Shown: one piece after another, positions 1-7,537 of the stretch
Layout of the letters: every line of letters starts with the position of its first letter
How positions within the stretch are numbered: position 1 is the first letter of the stretch
Assembly (NCBI GenBank): GCA_964388105.1
Contig: CAYLYQ010000038.1
Location: 1 to 18,839 of the forward strand
Length of the DNA stretch: 18,839 nucleotides
Direction of reading: 5' to 3'
Origin: ZC4RG35 sp964388105
GTDB lineage: Bacteria; Actinomycetota; Acidimicrobiia; Spongiisociales; ZC4RG35
Program-made: the position numbers and the translations under genes
The notes under the pieces: generated by a model
What the model was told of the DNA's origin: nothing
The model's input: only the letters and a program-made list of their open reading frames with translations
The model's database searches: none

Positions 1-684
1 CCGCAGCACCGGGTCCTTGGCGAGGTCCGCTGCTGGCCCGTCCAGCACCATGCGGCCCTCCGACAGGAGGTAGGCGCGGGAGGAGATGTCGAGCGCGCGC
101 TGCACGTTCTGTTCCACCAGAACCACACTCACGCCTTCGGAGCGCACCGTTTCGATGACGTCGAAGACCTCGTCGACGATCACGGGGGCGAGGCCGAGCG
201 ACGGCTCGTCCATGAGAAGGAGTCGCGGGCGGGCCATGAGGGCCCGCCCGATCGCCGCCATCTGCTGCTCGCCGCCACTGAGGCTCCCGGCGATCTGAGT
301 CGACCGGTCGGCGAGCCGCGGGAAGAGCGAGAGCACCCACTCCAGAGTCTCCGCCCGCCGCCCTCTCGCCTCCGGGTGAAACGCGCCGAGGTCGAGGTTG
401 TCCTGGACCGTCATCGCCGGAAAGAGCCGCCGGCCCTCGGGCACTATTGCCACGCCCGCCCCGCAGGTCCGATGGGTCGCGACGTCGGCGATGTCGACAC
501 CGTCCACGAGCACCTTCCCTCGCCGGGGTCGGAGGATTCCCATGATGGTGTTGACGAGGGTGGACTTCCCCGCCCCATTCGATCCGACGACGGATACCAC
601 TTCGGCCTCACCCACCTCCATGGAAACGTCCCATAAGGCTTGGGCGTCGCCGTAGAAGACGTCGAGGTCAACTACCTGAAGCAC
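1..684 (-). CDS. livF: LivF-type ABC transporter ATP-binding protein (3' end beyond the window)
   Basis: Second ATPase of a branched-chain or hydrophobic amino acid (HAAT) importer; it powers the LivH/LivM permeases from the cytoplasmic face. 228 codons are visible and the frame is still open at the left edge; since the family is about 235 residues, only a few C-terminal residues are missing. Seen directly: Walker A GSNGAGKST at residues 34-42, the LivF hallmark VPEGRRLFP near 81-89, the ABC signature SLSGGEQQ at 134-141, Walker B LLLMDEPSLGL from 155, and the H-loop region replaced by the usual LVEQNV. The start is a GTG at 684 preceded by a strong GGGGAGGG ribosome-binding site; it overlaps the end of the upstream livMG gene by 17 bases, so translation is probably coupled. 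Substrate cannot be told from sequence: related systems also move urea, amides or aromatic acids. Confidence 0.93.
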   Translation of the reverse strand, partial: MLQVVDLDVFYGDAQALWDVSMEVGEAEVVSVVGSNGAGKSTLVNTIMGILRPRRGKVLVDGVDIADVATHRTCGAGVAIVPEGRRLFPAMTVQDNLDLGAFHPEARGRRAETLEWVLSLFPRLADRSTQIAGSLSGGEQQMAAIGRALMARPRLLLMDEPSLGLAPVIVDEVFDVIETVRSEGVSVVLVEQNVQRALDISSRAYLLSEGRMVLDGPAADLAKDPVLR

Positions 685-2563
685 CGTGTTCCCTCCCCAG
701 ATATGCATCCACCACTGCAGAGTCCGCCATGACCTCGGCCGGCGCGCCGGAGGCGAGCTGACGTCCCTGGTCCAGGACCACGATGCGGGTGGCAAGCTGA
801 TTGACGACCCGCAGCAGGTGTTCGACGAGGATGATCGATACCCCGGATCGATGGATTCGTCGCACCACGGCAACGGCGTTGTCGATCTCCACGGGGTTCA
901 GGCCGGCGAGTGCCTCGTCGAGCATCAGCACCTTGGGCTTGGTGGCCACCGCCCGGGCCATCTCGAGAAGCTGGCGTTCGTGAAGGTTCACGCCGCCGGG
1001 CAGGGCGTCTGCCAGATCGGACAGCCCGACCTGATCCAGGAACTGGTCGGCCTCCTCCCGGGCCGCGGCCAGACCCTTCGGTTCCCGCCCGAACATGATC
1101 GCTATGGCCACGTTGTCGCGCACCGTCATCGAAGGGAACGGGCGCGGGATCTGATAGGTACGGGCGATGCCGAGATGAGCGACTCGGTGCGGTCGCATCC
1201 CGCGAGTGTCGGTTCCCCCAACGAGAACGGCCCCTGAGGTCGGCGCGAACGCGCTGGACACCAGGTTGACCAGCGTCGTCTTCCCCGAGCCGTTGGGGCC
1301 CACGAGACCGAGGATCTCCCCGTCCCTCACACTGAGAGTCACGCCGTCGACCGCCTTGAGGCCACCGAAGTGCTTGCGCACGTCACGGGTTTCCACCAGC
1401 ACGACCCCGGTCGCCTCCACACGTGCGTCCATCGGTTCGTCAGCGTGTGCGGCGGGGACATGACCTGCCTTGACGGAGCCGCTCTTCCGCCCTGGCAGGA
1501 AGCCGACGACGGCGGCGGCGCCGAGGGCTGTGGCCAGCCACGTGACCGGATCGCCCCACTGCCGCCAGAGAGCGAACGCGGCCAGAGCGCCTAGCAGGAC
1601 CGCCGTGACCGTCCACGGCCTTCGAACGAAGCGCGCCATGAGCCCGTCGGGAGCGAGAAGCACGATGAGGATGAGCACGACTCCGAGGATGATGAGGCTC
1701 CACCCTTCGAGCGCGGCAGTGGACAGCCGGTTCTGCAGGACGACGATGTAGAGAGCGCCAACCATCGGGCCCGCCCAGTGGCGTCGACCGCCCAGGACGG
1801 AGATGACGATGACCATCAGCGGCACTCGCAGGTTGAAGGTCCCCTCGGGGGTGACGAACCCGACCTGCAACGCGGAAACCGCTCCGGACAGGCCGGCGAT
1901 GAGCCCGGTGGCACCGATGGCGATCATCTTGTGCCGGAAAGTGGGCACGCCCAGGGCCTCGGCCACGTCCTCGTCGTCATGGATGGCGAAGAGCGCCCAA
2001 CCAAACCGGGTTCGGCTCATCGTGTAGGAGACGGCCACGGCCAAGACTGCAATCAGCCCGCCAACGACGAAGACGAAGTCCTGGAACGAAGAGAGGATTC
2101 CGGGGAGCTCGGGGACCGGGAGGATCACGCCCTGGCCACCGTCGATGGCATTGGAGAGCCGGGCGACGGCCGCAAGGATGAACGGCAGTGCCAACGTGAG
2201 CAGGGCGAAGATCTCGCCACGCAAAGACCTGAGCCGGAACGCGACCGTTCCGACGGCCAGAGCGAGGACCATGGCGAGCACGCCACCGGCCAGCAGCGCG
2301 ATCACCCACGAGACGCCCTGACGCCCGAAGAGAACGGCCATGGCGTAGACGCCGACCCCGTAGAAGGCGCCCTGCCCGAAGCTGAAGTAGCCGCCGAATC
2401 CGGACAGAAGGTTCCAGCTCGTGGCCTGGGCGACCCAGAACATCACCGAGTAGAGGAAGACCATGTAGAAGACCGGGAAGCCGGTGGCCTCGCGGAGGGT
2501 CGGCAAGAGCACTACCGCGAGGGCGAGCACGGCGATGGCGATCCAGCCGCGGTCCCGTCTCAA
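668..2563 (-). CDS. Fused LivM permease - LivG ATPase of a branched-chain amino acid-type ABC importer
   Basis: One 631-residue protein joins two usually separate subunits. Residues about 5-310 form the LivM permease: multiple hydrophobic helices and the conserved stretches NLLSGFGGYFSFGQGAF and GALYIVVLQNRL. Residues about 311-385 are a linker with two more probable membrane segments and an Ala/Lys-rich cytoplasmic stretch. Residues about 390-631 form the LivG ATPase: Walker A GPNGSGKTT at 422-430, degenerate signature NLHERQLLEMARA from 526, Walker B VLMLDEALAGLNP near 546, His of the H-loop at 582. The Pro after Walker B Asp-Glu is Ala here, and the LSGGQ signature is not canonical; both are variations seen among LivG-like ATPases. 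I place the start at TTG 2563, which overlaps the livH stop (TTGA), because the 69 codons upstream in this frame lie wholly over livH and lack Liv-like character. The frame could be read from 2770, but that is unlikely. The fusion itself is certain unless a frameshift hides a stop. Confidence 0.9.
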   Translation of the reverse strand: MRRDRGWIAIAVLALAVVLLPTLREATGFPVFYMVFLYSVMFWVAQATSWNLLSGFGGYFSFGQGAFYGVGVYAMAVLFGRQGVSWVIALLAGGVLAMVLALAVGTVAFRLRSLRGEIFALLTLALPFILAAVARLSNAIDGGQGVILPVPELPGILSSFQDFVFVVGGLIAVLAVAVSYTMSRTRFGWALFAIHDDEDVAEALGVPTFRHKMIAIGATGLIAGLSGAVSALQVGFVTPEGTFNLRVPLMVIVISVLGGRRHWAGPMVGALYIVVLQNRLSTAALEGWSLIILGVVLILIVLLAPDGLMARFVRRPWTVTAVLLGALAAFALWRQWGDPVTWLATALGAAAVVGFLPGRKSGSVKAGHVPAAHADEPMDARVEATGVVLVETRDVRKHFGGLKAVDGVTLSVRDGEILGLVGPNGSGKTTLVNLVSSAFAPTSGAVLVGGTDTRGMRPHRVAHLGIARTYQIPRPFPSMTVRDNVAIAIMFGREPKGLAAAREEADQFLDQVGLSDLADALPGGVNLHERQLLEMARAVATKPKVLMLDEALAGLNPVEIDNAVAVVRRIHRSGVSIILVEHLLRVVNQLATRIVVLDQGRQLASGAPAEVMADSAVVDAYLGREHGASGS

Positions 2564-3477
2564 TGCGCCGCCTTCCTCCGGAACAGCCCCGTGGGCCGAA
2601 ACACCAGCGCAAGGACAACGAGACTGAACACGACCAAGGGCGAGGTGGAAGGGGACCACACGATGGCGACCAGGCCGGATACGGCCCCAACCAGAAGTCC
2701 CGCCCACAGTGTGCCGGCCACGTTCCCGATGCCGCCGAGAATGACGATGGCGAAGACGAGACCCACCCACTCCAGCGCGGCATCCGGCGTGATGGTGCCC
2801 CGTAGGGTGACCAGCATCCCGGCGACTGCGGCCGTGGCACCCGAGGCGCCGGCGAGGGCGAGCCCCAGTGTCCTGTGGTCGATCCCGAAGGCTGAGGCGA
2901 TCTCCCGATCCTGGCCGAAGGCCTGCAGTGCTCGACCGGCATAGGTGCGATTGAGGGTCAGGCTCGCGGCAACGACCAACACGATGCCGAACGCGGCGGC
3001 AAGGACCGTCGGCAGGGGAAAGATGAGTGCCCCAAGTCGGACCGATTGGGTGGCGTAAGGGTTGATGGCCGCGGGCAGCCTCTGAAAATCGGCAGTCCAG
3101 ATGTTGTGGACGACCTGGATGATGATGATGAGCAGGCCGTAGCTGATGAGCAACGAGTTGAGCTCGGACACTCCGAACCTCTCGAAGGCGTACTGGATCA
3201 GCGCGCCGAGCAGGAACAGCGCCGGGATGGTGACGACCACCGTGGTTATCGGGCCAAGAGGCGTGGTCATCGCCAGGTGGAACGTCAGATATGCGCCGAG
3301 CAGCACCAGCCCGAAGTGCGCCAGGTTGATGACACGCAGGAAGCCCCAGGTGAGGGACAGACCCAGGGCCATCAGTGCGAACAGGCTGCCCTGGAGCGCC
3401 CCCGACGCCGCTGCCTGGAGCGTGTTCAACGTGAGCCCATCGGGTTCATGACCGGTGCCACAGTACGGGCCGCCCAC
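2560..3477 (-). CDS. livH: LivH-type branched-chain amino acid ABC transporter permease
   Basis: Inner-membrane permease that pairs with the LivM half of the fused subunit to form the translocation path. The protein is almost wholly hydrophobic with about eight membrane helices and the family signature LTWGFLRVINLAHFGLVLLG near the N terminus, plus GGIGNVAGTLWAGLLVG toward the C terminus. The longest frame starts at GTG 3477 (305 residues). The better start by family alignment is TTG 3429 (289 residues, beginning MNTLQAAASGALQGS), since LivH proteins usually begin a few residues before this helix; GTG 3477 also lies inside a predicted stem-loop. Neither has a clear ribosome-binding site. The stop overlaps the TTG of livMG by two bases, so the two are likely coupled. 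Confidence 0.92.
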   Translation of the reverse strand: MGGPYCGTGHEPDGLTLNTLQAAASGALQGSLFALMALGLSLTWGFLRVINLAHFGLVLLGAYLTFHLAMTTPLGPITTVVVTIPALFLLGALIQYAFERFGVSELNSLLISYGLLIIIIQVVHNIWTADFQRLPAAINPYATQSVRLGALIFPLPTVLAAAFGIVLVVAASLTLNRTYAGRALQAFGQDREIASAFGIDHRTLGLALAGASGATAAVAGMLVTLRGTITPDAALEWVGLVFAIVILGGIGNVAGTLWAGLLVGAVSGLVAIVWSPSTSPLVVFSLVVLALVFRPTGLFRRKAAH

Positions 3478-3497
3478 CCATCAGGACGAGCGGCCCG
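3466..3497 (-). promoter_or_regulatory. Stem-loop between livK and livH
   Basis: Perfect 7-bp inverted repeat CGGGCCG / CGGCCCG (3466-3472 and 3491-3497) with an 18-base loop, in the short space between the binding-protein gene and the permease gene. There is no T tract, so it is not a classical terminator. Similar intergenic hairpins in binding-protein operons stabilise the upstream message or lower downstream expression; that role is inferred here. Confidence 0.45.
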
Positions 3498-3510
3498 CAC
3501 GATCGGCTGG

Positions 3511-4836
3511 TTAGTTGGACGGGCCCCGCAGGTCGGCGGCAGCCTTGTCCTCGGGCCACACGACGGTCCAGTCACCGTCCTGGACCTGCTTGAGGACCTG
3601 GTTCGTCTCCCAGAAGTTGTTCAACGCCGGATCGAACTCCACCGGCCCCACAAAGGTCAGGTCGGCGCCTTCGGCGTGAAGAGCGTCGCAAATCGCGTCG
3701 TGCTCGAGCGACCCGGCCGCCTCGACCCCCTGGATCAGGATGTCCCAGGCGTTCCAGGAAGCCGCAGCCTGCGTCTCGAAGGTGGTGTAAGGCACGCCTT
3801 CGTCGGCCGCACGGGCCGCGAATTCCTCGACGATGTCGGCGGCCATCGGGTCGAGACCCGAGAGCATCGACTCGACCGGCTCGAACATCGAAACCGAGAG
3901 GATCGGGAAGTCGTTCTCGGAGGCAATCGCCAGCAGGGGACCCGGAGCCGGGAACAGGGCGAACATCATCGGCGGCAGATAGCCGTCGAGTGCGAGCATC
4001 GCCTCGATGAGCCCGTTGGCGTCGATGCCGAGGCCATTGAGCATGACCATGTCGGGATCGGCCGTCCGGAGCTCGGTGGCGATGGCCGCCCACTCAGTGT
4101 TGCCAGGCGGGTAGTCGATTTCCGCCACCACCTCGAAGCCCCGGTCAGGGAAGATCGACAGCGCTGCCGGCTCGTCCACATCGGGGCGTCCGTGGCTGAC
4201 GAAAGCGACCGAACCGGACTGGTTGGTCACCACCGCCACGGTCTCGACGCCCTCCAGGCTGTCCATGGCGTCGGCCAGCTGGTTGGGGATGAACTCGTTG
4301 GGCGTGTAACCGATCGACCAGGCCGGGAACTGGCACTCGTAAGTCAGGGTCGGAGCCAGCACCGCGGTGTGCTGCGGGAGGACGAACCCGTGTCGCTCGG
4401 CGATAGGCATAGCGGCCATGATGTTCGGAGTGGCGTAGGGGCCGATGATCAGGTCGACGCCTACTTCGGTGATCAGCTGCTCGTAGAGCGTGGTGACGTT
4501 GTCCGTCACCGACTCGTCGTCACGGAGCTCCCATTCCACCGGACGCCCGAGCAGGCCGTTAGCCGCGTTGAGGCGCTCCACGTAGAGCTCACCGGCGATC
4601 CGGTGAATCGTCCCGGTAGCCGCGAACGCCCCGGTCAGAGGCAGAGTCCCGCCGATGACGATGGGTTCGCCACTGGGTCCCTCCGGTTGGGTGGTGCCCG
4701 GGCCTGAGGTGGTCGTGTCGCCGGCGGTCGTGGTCGTGTCGCCGGCAGTGGTCGTCGTGCCGTCGCCACCACCGCCGCACGCGGCGGCCACCAGCGCCAG
4801 GACGGCAAGTAGGGATACCAGTCTCGAGGCTTTCAT
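3511..4836 (-). CDS. livK: Branched-chain amino acid-type ABC transporter substrate-binding lipoprotein
   Basis: Extracytoplasmic receptor that captures the substrate and delivers it to the LivH/LivM permease. The 441-residue protein starts with a lipoprotein signal (basic MKASR, hydrophobic core, LVAAAC with the lipidated Cys at about residue 20), then a Gly/Thr-rich linker with a GDTTTTA repeat, then a type I periplasmic-binding fold (Peripla_BP_6) beginning EPIVIGGTLPLTGAFAATG. The ATG at 4836 has a clear GAGGAGGA ribosome-binding site eight bases upstream. It is first in the operon and separated from glyA by 113 bases that could hold the operon promoter. Substrate is undetermined: LivK-family receptors bind Leu/Ile/Val but also amides, urea and other small polar compounds. 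Confidence 0.92.
   Translation of the reverse strand: MKASRLVSLLAVLALVAAACGGGGDGTTTTAGDTTTTAGDTTTSGPGTTQPEGPSGEPIVIGGTLPLTGAFAATGTIHRIAGELYVERLNAANGLLGRPVEWELRDDESVTDNVTTLYEQLITEVGVDLIIGPYATPNIMAAMPIAERHGFVLPQHTAVLAPTLTYECQFPAWSIGYTPNEFIPNQLADAMDSLEGVETVAVVTNQSGSVAFVSHGRPDVDEPAALSIFPDRGFEVVAEIDYPPGNTEWAAIATELRTADPDMVMLNGLGIDANGLIEAMLALDGYLPPMMFALFPAPGPLLAIASENDFPILSVSMFEPVESMLSGLDPMAADIVEEFAARAADEGVPYTTFETQAAASWNAWDILIQGVEAAGSLEHDAICDALHAEGADLTFVGPVEFDPALNNFWETNQVLKQVQDGDWTVVWPEDKAAADLRGPSN
4711..4752. repeat. 21-bp tandem repeat coding the Thr-rich linker of the LivK lipoprotein
   Basis: Two adjacent 21-bp copies (4711-4731 and 4732-4752, differing at two or three positions) encode the repeated GDTTTTA stretch just after the lipidation Cys. 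It is an unstructured spacer that lifts the binding domain from the membrane, and is likely to vary in copy number between strains. Confidence 0.75.
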
Positions 4837-4879
4837 CGTCGAGTCCTCCTCGTCTCGGGGTCGGCCCTTGATGACGGCG

Positions 4880-4885
4880 AGTATA
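4880..4885 (-). promoter_or_regulatory. Possible -10 element of the liv operon promoter
   Basis: TATACT on the minus strand, 43 bases before the livK start, in the only sizeable gap upstream of the operon. It sits in an AT-rich island with a GTAT-N4-ATAC inverted repeat (4881-4892). No good -35 lies at 16-18 bases, so this is tentative; TTGAAC further upstream is too far away. Confidence 0.3.
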
Positions 4886-4949
4886 CGAATACTGAACGCC
4901 GCGCGACGGGGTGTTCAACTCGGCTTAACGGCCTCGGCGGAGGAAGTGG

Positions 4950-6221
4950 TCAGACGTGGCCCGCGAAGTCGTGTGGATAAGGCGGGAAAGAAGACGCAAG
5001 CTCGCGGACATCCGTGCCGATCTCGGTGAGCCGCGAGTCGTCGTTTCGGGCCTTGAGCGTTCCCGTGATCAGGCTCGCAACCTCCCTCGCCTGCTCCTCC
5101 CTCATCCCCTGAGTCGTCATGGCCGGGGTGCCGATCCTCAGGCCCGTTGCCCGATAGGGCGGCCGCGGGTCGTTCGGGATCGTGTTGAAGTTGAGCGTGA
5201 TCCCCACCCGGCTCAACAGCTTCGCCGCGTCGCGGCCCGTCAGGTCCTCGTCCACCGACCGGAGGTCGATGAGGAACAGGTGATTGTCGGTGCCCCCGGA
5301 GACGACCCGCACGCCGTCCGCCTGCACCTGGTCGGCCATTGCCCGGGCGTTGGCCACGATCTGCGCCGCGTACGACTGGAAGGACGGCTGCATCGCCTCG
5401 AGGAAACAGACCGCCTTGGCGGCGATCTGCGACTCGATCGGCCCGCCCTGGGCGTTGGGGAACACCGCCTTGTTCAACCCCTCTCCGAAGCCCTCTCGGG
5501 CGAGGACCAGTCCGCCCCGTGGGCCCCGGAGGGCCTTGTGGGTGGTCGCCGTGACGATGTCCGCATGGGGCACGGGCGACGGGTGGGCCTTCCCCGCGAC
5601 GAGCCCGATGAAGTGGGCGGCATCGACCATGAACACAGCACCGATCTCGTCGGCGATCTCGCGAAAAGCGGCGAAGTCCAGATGACGCGAGTAGGCGGAG
5701 TATCCAGCGAGCACGATGCGCGGACGGTGCTCGAGGGCGAGCCGGCGGACCTCAGCCATGTCTACCAACTGGGTCTCGGGATCGACGCCATAGGCGACGA
5801 ACTCGTAATAGAGGCCACTGAAGTTGACGGGTGAGCCGTGGGTGAGGTGCCCGCCGTGGTCGAGCCTCATCCCGAGCACCTTGTCCCCCGGGGAGAGAAG
5901 CGAGAAGTAGGCGGCCATGTTGGCCTGGGCGCCCGAGTGGGGTTGGACGTTGGCGTATTCGGCGCCGAACAGCTCTTGGGCACGGTCGATGGCGAGCTGT
6001 TCCATCTCGTCCACGACCTCGCACCCTTCGTAGTAGCGCTTGCCCGGGTACCCCTCGGCGTACTTGTTGGTGAAGACCGACCCGGAGGCTGCCATAACCG
6101 CCGGCGACGCGAAGTTCTCGGAGGCGATCAGGTGGATGTGGGAGTTCTGCCGCTCCAGGTCCTTTCGGATCAGGCCGGAGATGGCCGGGTCGACCTGTTC
6201 GATCGGGTCCATCGAGATCAT
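4950..6221 (-). CDS. glyA: Serine hydroxymethyltransferase
   Basis: PLP enzyme that interconverts serine plus tetrahydrofolate with glycine plus 5,10-methylene-tetrahydrofolate, the main source of one-carbon units. The 423-residue length fits the family. Seen directly: SENFASPAVMAASGS from about 34, NKYAEGYPGKRYYEGCE from 52, NVQPHSGAQAN from 91, the Asp of the PLP pocket in VDAAHFIGLVAG at about 199-210, the Schiff-base Lys229 in TATTHKALRGPRGG, and FPNAQGGP. The canonical DMAHIAGLVA is DAAHFIGLVA here, a mild departure. The ATG start lacks a clear Shine-Dalgarno sequence; a second Met three codons in is possible. It lies 16 bases after tsaC and is the last gene of the rho-to-glyA cluster. 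Confidence 0.97.
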   Translation of the reverse strand: MISMDPIEQVDPAISGLIRKDLERQNSHIHLIASENFASPAVMAASGSVFTNKYAEGYPGKRYYEGCEVVDEMEQLAIDRAQELFGAEYANVQPHSGAQANMAAYFSLLSPGDKVLGMRLDHGGHLTHGSPVNFSGLYYEFVAYGVDPETQLVDMAEVRRLALEHRPRIVLAGYSAYSRHLDFAAFREIADEIGAVFMVDAAHFIGLVAGKAHPSPVPHADIVTATTHKALRGPRGGLVLAREGFGEGLNKAVFPNAQGGPIESQIAAKAVCFLEAMQPSFQSYAAQIVANARAMADQVQADGVRVVSGGTDNHLFLIDLRSVDEDLTGRDAAKLLSRVGITLNFNTIPNDPRPPYRATGLRIGTPAMTTQGMREEQAREVASLITGTLKARNDDSRLTEIGTDVRELASSFPPYPHDFAGHV

Positions 6222-6237
6222 GCGGCGAGGGTAGCCG

Positions 6238-6801
6238 TCAGAGCCGTACCGGCCCCTCGCGCAGCACGACGAGCTCGGAGCCGGTGGCGTCGACCACCGT
6301 CGAAGGGGATCCTCCCGGGCTGGTTCCCGCCACGTAGTGGACGCGGTCGCCGAAGACGGCCCGGGCGGCGGCGTCGGTGAGGGTCTCGGGCTCGCCGGTG
6401 AGATTGGCCGAGGTGACCGACAGCGGTCCCGCCGCCTCCAGCAGCTCCAGCGCCACCGGATGGTCAGGAACCCTCAGCCCGACCGTTCGGCTGTGGGAGT
6501 CACCGACCCAGTCGGGCAGCACGACCCTGGTGGGAACCACCAATGTCAGGGCCCCGGGCCAGTGCGCCCGTGCCATGTCCAGAGCGGGCCCCTCGATCGC
6601 GCCCAGCTCGGCCGCCCGCTCCAGCGAGTCCACGAGGATCCCGATTGGCCTGCCGGGGGGACGCCCTTTGAGCTCGAACAGAGCGGCAACCGCTTCCTCC
6701 AGGAGAGGGTCGACCCCGATCCCGTACACCGTGTCGGTGGGAAGGCCGACCACTCCGCCCGCCCGCACCACCGCGACGGCGGCCCGGATCTCTTCCCTCA
6801 C
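6238..6801 (-). CDS. tsaC: L-threonylcarbamoyladenylate synthase (TsaC/Sua5/YciO/YrdC family)
   Basis: Makes threonylcarbamoyl-AMP from threonine, bicarbonate and ATP, the first step of the universal t6A37 modification of ANN-decoding tRNAs. The 187-residue protein is the single-domain form, without the C-terminal Sua5 domain. Motifs: GLPTDTVYGIG near 20-30, LKGRPPGRPIGILV, HWPGALTLVVP, VGLRVPDHP, PLSVTSANLTGEP and STVVDATG. The start is GTG 6801, whose last two bases overlap the prmC stop (GTGA). The frame stays open upstream for 47 codons over prmC, but that Arg-rich stretch is a shadow. The gene order prfA-prmC-tsaC is widely conserved in bacteria. Confidence 0.95.
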   Translation of the reverse strand: MREEIRAAVAVVRAGGVVGLPTDTVYGIGVDPLLEEAVAALFELKGRPPGRPIGILVDSLERAAELGAIEGPALDMARAHWPGALTLVVPTRVVLPDWVGDSHSRTVGLRVPDHPVALELLEAAGPLSVTSANLTGEPETLTDAAARAVFGDRVHYVAGTSPGGSPSTVVDATGSELVVLREGPVRL

Positions 6802-7529
6802 GGCTTGACGGCGACCACGTAGCGGTCGCGACCCGCGAGGTCCTGCCGGACCACGGTGGGGAGGTCGATGAACGCCGCGCTCGCCGCCGGTCCTTGGGTC
6901 TCGGAAATCTCTATCACCGCGACTCCTCCGGGCCGCAGCCACGCGGAGACCGCCGCCCCGATCCGCTGGATCACCTCGAGGCCGGTCGGCCCGGAGATGA
7001 GAGCGACCCTCGGCTCGCGCCGCACGTCTTCAGGCAGTTCGTCGAACTCGGACTCAGCCACATATGGGGGGTTCGCCACGACGAGGTCGACCTCGCCGAG
7101 CAACGCCGCCGGGAGCGGGTCGAAGAGGTCGCCGGCGGCCCAGTGGACGTCGAGGCGGGTCCGGTCCTGGTTGAGACGGGCGACATCGAGGGCGTCCTCG
7201 GAGATGTCGGTGGCGAACACGGCAGCGGCCGGAAACGTCTTCTTCAAGGCCAGCGCCAGCGCACCCGAGCCGGTGCACAGGTCGACGATGACCTCTGGGT
7301 TGCGGACCATCCGAGTGGCGATCTCGAAGAGGCCTTCGGTCTCGGGCCGAGGCACGAGCACCCGATCGTCGACGACGAGATCAAGTGGGCCGAACGCGGC
7401 AGTCCCCTCGATGTACTGCAGGGGCTCCCCGGCCTGGCGTCGGGCCACGAGGTCGCCCAACGGCTGATCAGGTGTCGCCACCGCTTCCAAGCGGCGCAGC
7501 TCGTGCTGAGGTAAACCCGCCACGGTCAT
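6798..7529 (-). CDS. prmC: Release factor glutamine methyltransferase with a short N-terminal domain
   Basis: SAM-dependent enzyme that methylates the Gln of the GGQ motif in release factors RF1 and RF2, raising termination efficiency; its substrate RF1 is encoded just upstream. Seen directly: LVPRPETEGL at about 58-67, the SAM-binding VDLCTGSGALAL at 82-93, acidic ATDIS from 106, and the catalytic NPPY at 153-156 in VVANPPYV. At 243 residues it is about 30-40 shorter than typical PrmC (about 277); the deficit is in the N-terminal helical domain that contacts the release factor. ATG 7529 was chosen because upstream codons in this frame run over prfA and are Arg-rich shadow. The start lies 8 bases after the prfA stop without a strong ribosome-binding site. 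The stop overlaps tsaC. Confidence 0.95.
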   Translation of the reverse strand: MTVAGLPQHELRRLEAVATPDQPLGDLVARRQAGEPLQYIEGTAAFGPLDLVVDDRVLVPRPETEGLFEIATRMVRNPEVIVDLCTGSGALALALKKTFPAAAVFATDISEDALDVARLNQDRTRLDVHWAAGDLFDPLPAALLGEVDLVVANPPYVAESEFDELPEDVRREPRVALISGPTGLEVIQRIGAAVSAWLRPGGVAVIEISETQGPAASAAFIDLPTVVRQDLAGRDRYVVAVKP

Positions 7530-7537
7530 CACAAAAC

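Noticed and set aside
1778..4707. Long plus-strand open frames of 388 and 553 codons over the liv genes
   Set aside because: They run antisense to clearly conserved Liv proteins; their products are Gly/Asp/Arg/His-rich with no domain pattern, as expected for antisense frames in high-GC DNA.
4905..4945. Intrinsic terminator after glyA
   Set aside because: Only short, mismatched GGC/GCC pairings can be drawn and there is no T run; too weak to call.
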